From Actinophytocola algeriensis (GTDB lineage Bacteria; Actinomycetota; Actinomycetes; Mycobacteriales; Pseudonocardiaceae): DNA of 64,000 nucleotides. Positions 61,596-64,000 of this stretch are shown in pieces (position 1 is the stretch's first letter; every line of letters begins with the position of its first letter). Made by a program: the position numbers and the translations under genes. The notes beneath the pieces were generated by a model, which saw nothing but the letters and a program-made list of their open reading frames with translations, ran no database searches and was not told the DNA's origin. The stretch covers positions 233,326-297,325 of the forward strand of contig NZ_JACHJQ010000003.1 of NCBI RefSeq assembly GCF_014203735.1, in the 5' to 3' direction.

Positions 61596-61970
61596 GTGGC
61601 GGGGGAACTGCACAAGGGCGAAGGCCTGCGCGAGATCGCGAACGCGGCACAGGCGCGGGGAAGCTTCAGCTTCGACCCGGACGAGCTGCGGTCGCTGATC
61701 CGCAAGTGGCAGGACCTGGCCGACAGCTACGCCGACTCGATCAGCCAAGCGGAACGCATGGCGCTCATCAAACCTCCTGGCCACGACTTCGCGAGCGAAG
61801 CCCATGCATCCGCCGCGAACGGTTCTGGTGCTTCGTACCTCGCGTACCTCACGCACAACGCCCGATACTGCGATGAGCAAGCACACCTGTTCCAGGCTGC
61901 GTTGAACGACTACCTGGGGGTCGAAGACACCAACGCGACCGAGTTCGACAAGAATGACCGGAAGGTTTGA
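61596..61970 (+). CDS. PE-like/ESX substrate-type helical protein (second copy)
   Basis: This 124-residue protein starts with GTG after AGGGGAGG (MAGELHKGEGLREIANAAQA). It is helical with RGSFSFDPDELRSLIRKWQD, IKPPGHDFASEAHASAANGS and a helix near the end with HLFQAALNDYLGVEDTNAT. It shares the [SR]-G-[TS]-F and P-P-G-x-D landmarks, and its place before a DUF3558 lipoprotein, with the 25174 gene. I infer a secreted partner of that lipoprotein, possibly via ESX. No PPE or EspG gene is attached here. Confidence 0.65.
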   Translation: MAGELHKGEGLREIANAAQARGSFSFDPDELRSLIRKWQDLADSYADSISQAERMALIKPPGHDFASEAHASAANGSGASYLAYLTHNARYCDEQAHLFQAALNDYLGVEDTNATEFDKNDRKV

Positions 61971-61973
61971 GAG

Positions 61974-62618
61974 TTGCGTCCACGTTCGTTCCACCTGCTG
62001 ATCGGCACGACAGCCTTGGCCTTCCTGGCCGGCTGCACATCGCCAACAGGTGGTCAGGCGACTCCCGCGCCTGCGGTTACCCCGGACACGAGCTCGGAGT
62101 CGACGACTCCTTCAGACGAACCGGATTCTGACGAGTTGCCGACCGACGGCGCCCCCAAGGTCAACGATCCCCTTGAGACTACGAAGTTCCAGGAAAACCC
62201 CTGTCTGACGCTTACCTCGGACCAGTCTGAGGGCATCTTCGGCATCAGCCCATCGGGGCAGGGTTATACCGACACACTGGGCAACGGGTGCAAGTGGAAG
62301 AACGAGGAGTCTCGGGCGCAGGCCGATGTGGTTTTCCTCGACAAGAACCCACGCGGGTTGAGCGCGGAGTACGCGGTCAACGAAGACGGCCGGTGGGTGC
62401 TCTTCGAAGAACTCACGGTCGCGGGCTACCCAGCCGTCATACGGGGCCAAGTCGACCGTCGGCCAGACGGCATCTGCACCGTCGTCGTCGGTGCCAGTGA
62501 CGAGCTCTCGTACGAGGTCGTGGTGCAGCAGTCCAGCGACAGGGTCGGTACCACAGATCCGTGTGTGGTGGCGGCGGACGTGGCCGGTGAGACCGTGAAG
62601 ACCATCAAGGCCGGTTAG
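61974..62618 (+). CDS. DUF3558 lipoprotein (second copy)
   Basis: This 214-residue lipoprotein starts with TTG (MRPRSFHLLIGTTALAFLAG then CTSP), with a lipobox Cys near 21. A Thr/Ser/Asp-rich linker precedes the DUF3558 domain: TTKFQENPCLTLTSDQSEGI, GNGCKWKNEESRAQADVVF and CTVVVGASDELSYEVVVQQS. It lies 3 bp after the PE-like gene and 1 bp before the convergent 62620 stop. It duplicates the 24549/25174 arrangement. The TTG start and tight spacing suggest coupling. The role is unknown. Confidence 0.8.
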   Translation: MRPRSFHLLIGTTALAFLAGCTSPTGGQATPAPAVTPDTSSESTTPSDEPDSDELPTDGAPKVNDPLETTKFQENPCLTLTSDQSEGIFGISPSGQGYTDTLGNGCKWKNEESRAQADVVFLDKNPRGLSAEYAVNEDGRWVLFEELTVAGYPAVIRGQVDRRPDGICTVVVGASDELSYEVVVQQSSDRVGTTDPCVVAADVAGETVKTIKAG

Positions 62619-62619
62619 G

Positions 62620-63291
62620 TCACGGCTTCCACACGAAGGACGGGACCCGGTCCACGACGTCGCACAGGTAGTTCAGCAGGGCGTCCACATTGGACACCTC
62701 GATCTTGCACTGGTCCCACGTGACCAGGTCGCCGCGTTCGAAGCGGAACGGCGTCGACAGCGCGCGCTGATCAGCCAGCATCCACTCCATCATGCGCGGG
62801 TGCAGGACGTCGTAGGCGAACCTGTCGTTTTCCGTGGTGATGTGGAACGTCTTGTTGAAGTCCTCGCTTTCCAGCTGCAGGTCGCGCACCCCAACCAGGC
62901 CCAACAGCTTGCGGCCCAGGCCTTCCCGGTTCACCTGCAGCGTCGGCTTCGGCGCGGGGAGTCCCAGTGAGACGACCGTGTAGTGGTACGTCTCGGTCCT
63001 GCGGTCGTCGCCGCTCCCGTGAGTCTCCTTGTACGAGTACTCGAAGGCCAGCATCGGGCGATCCCTGAAGGTCCCCGTCAGCACGTGCCGGGCGTCGCGG
63101 CCGTGGCCGTCGCCGAACGGGGTGCCCAGGAAGCGGTTCGCCAGGCCCCTGTCACGTTCTGTGTAGCGCCAGCCTCGTTCGGACGCCAGTGCCGTGAAGG
63201 CCGCTACCTTCTTCTTGTGCGCCTGGTACTGGAAGTACAGCACCAGGCCGACGACCACCACAGCGGCGATGATCAGCAGCGTTGTGTTCAC
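62620..63291 (-). CDS. Membrane-anchored unknown protein (paralogue of 59393 gene)
   Basis: This 223-residue protein starts with GTG 63291 (MNTTLLIIAAVVVVGLVLYF), followed by a basic stretch. FTALASERGWRYTERDRGLA and TFRDRPMLAFEYSYKETHGS precede a domain with LESEDFNKTFHITTENDRFA and YDVLHPRMMEWMLADQRALS. These last stretches match LESEEFNAAFRVDGAHDRFS and YDVLNPRVMEWLLANQ of the 59393 protein. Here the second domain of that protein is missing. Function is unknown. Confidence 0.65.
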   Translation of the reverse strand: MNTTLLIIAAVVVVGLVLYFQYQAHKKKVAAFTALASERGWRYTERDRGLANRFLGTPFGDGHGRDARHVLTGTFRDRPMLAFEYSYKETHGSGDDRRTETYHYTVVSLGLPAPKPTLQVNREGLGRKLLGLVGVRDLQLESEDFNKTFHITTENDRFAYDVLHPRMMEWMLADQRALSTPFRFERGDLVTWDQCKIEVSNVDALLNYLCDVVDRVPSFVWKP

Positions 63292-63343
63292 AGCACGACA
63301 ACGTACGGGACCTCCCCAGGCCCGCGAGCCGGTTCCGGGAAAG

Positions 63344-64000
63344 TCAGGTGCGGTCCCTGCCTGCGGTGACACGGGTTTCGAGGCGGCGCAGCAGGGCGCG
63401 CGGAAGCAGGCGGGGCACCGCCAGCAGCGCCTTGTACACCGGGCCGGGCACCGAACGCGGGCGTCCCTTGCGCAGGTCGCGCAGGCAGTCGGCCACCACG
63501 CGGTCCGCGTTGAGCCACAGTGAGTCGGGCAGCGCCTTCATGTCGTCGCCCGCCCGGGCGTGGAACTCCGTCTTCGTGAAACCCGGGCACAGGGCCAGCA
63601 CGCGCACGCCGGTGCCCGCGAGGTTCGCCGCCATGCCCTCCGAGAACGTGGTCACCCACGCCTTCGTCGCCGCGTAAGTGGGGCCCGTCGCCGGGAAGAA
63701 GCCCGCCACGCTCGACACGTTCACCACCGCGCCGCTGCCCCGCGACAGCATGCCCGGCAGTGCGGCGCGGGTCAGCCGCAGCACACTGGCAACGTTCACG
63801 TCCAGCTGGGCCTGCAGGTGGTCGACGTCCGTCGTGGCGAACGCGCCCCTGGTGCCGAAGCCCGCGTTGTTGACCAGCAGGTCGATCGGCTCACCGGTCA
63901 GCAGCCGCTCCTCGACGCGCTTGCGGGCCCTGCCGACCGACAGGTCCGCGGCCATCGGGGTGACCGCGACGCCGTACTGGTCGGAGAGCGAGCTTGCGAC
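63344..64000 (-). CDS. Short-chain dehydrogenase/reductase (5' end outside window)
   Basis: About 219 residues of the C-terminal part are visible. It contains [32 protein letters not shown] (catalytic Ser), with [20 protein letters not shown] giving Tyr-x3-Lys. The distinctive [20 protein letters not shown] belongs to the SDR group often found in actinobacterial lipid metabolism. The cofactor-binding N terminus and start lie beyond 64000. The C-terminal [14 protein letters not shown] is typical of this clade. Confidence 0.85.
   Translation of the reverse strand, partial: VASSLSDQYGVAVTPMAADLSVGRARKRVEERLLTGEPIDLLVNNAGFGTRGAFATTDVDHLQAQLDVNVASVLRLTRAALPGMLSRGSGAVVNVSSVAGFFPATGPTYAATKAWVTTFSEGMAANLAGTGVRVLALCPGFTKTEFHARAGDDMKALPDSLWLNADRVVADCLRDLRKGRPRSVPGPVYKALLAVPRLLPRALLRRLETRVTAGRDRT

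Overview
The window is high-GC actinobacterial DNA. GTG starts, leaderless TAnnnT promoters, type VII secretion substrates, F420-type oxidoreductases and secreted Tat proteins all point to the order Pseudonocardiales, and a Lentzea/Saccharothrix-like genome is my inference. It is mostly ordinary chromosomal core: purine genes (purQ and purS at the left edge, purB, purD, purA), fba, nagA and pyrE, interleaved with lineage-specific genes. The gene set fba, DedA, GH76, TrmH-like and pyrE recalls the M. tuberculosis fba-pyrE neighbourhood. I see no tRNA, rRNA, CRISPR array, transposase or prophage gene.

Region by region. 1-8.1 kb: purQ/purS, a frameshifted XRE/MmyB-type regulator remnant, a secreted beta-propeller protein, an SDR-GMC oxidoreductase pair, an aldehyde dehydrogenase and a metallo-hydrolase. 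8.1-17.7 kb: SAM hydrolase, DUF2334 protein, MOSC protein, purB, two SigE-family sigma factor modules whose upstream regions share a TGCAACCTT element, a TetR regulator, threonine aldolase and a 56-residue membrane protein. 17.8-21 kb: aminotransferase and a MarR-controlled efflux pump with two operator-like palindromes. 21-25.6 kb: a six-gene type VII secretion (ESX) substrate operon containing a WXG-type lytic transglycosylase, an EspG-type chaperone, a PPE-like protein and a DUF3558 lipoprotein. 25.7-34.8 kb: purD, a TAXI-TRAP uptake system, a secreted glycerophosphodiesterase, purA and two unfamiliar genes. 34.8-43.4 kb: tandem secreted DUF1524 nucleases, DUF3151-fba, an LLM oxidoreductase, two Tat-exported phosphatases and small enzymes. 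43.4-54.9 kb: an ECF sigma factor, nagA with a DasR-type operator, two DedA proteins, a glycolate-oxidase-like enzyme, a lipase, GH76 and a molybdopterin oxidoreductase. 55-64 kb: an XRE/DUF397/SARP regulatory group, TrmH, LemA, pyrE, a second PE-like/DUF3558 pair and paralogous membrane proteins.

The most unusual signal lies between genes. Six intergenic regions (about 5.2-5.6, 7.8-8.1, 27.1-27.3, 31.6-31.8, 44.0-44.2 and 46.8-46.9 kb) carry a dispersed composite cassette. Its hub is two DnaA boxes in direct orientation with starts exactly 19 bp apart. From the hub, one or two outward arms run to a TAnnnTGG -10-like element. One arm type matches the actinobacterial RecA-NDp/PafBC DNA-damage promoter (TTGTCRGTG-N8-TAnnnT) and occurs five times. 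The other (TAGACTGGCACGGCGGGACG) leads into a G-quadruplex-capable tract and an alternating CG run and occurs six times. Two regions also hold a LexA-type GAACGCCTGTTCG palindrome. Two copies 19.6 kb apart are identical over 70 bp. I read this as a replication- and DNA-damage-linked regulatory repeat, possibly a DnaA-titration or stress-induced antisense/small-RNA element. The motifs are directly visible; the function is hypothesis.
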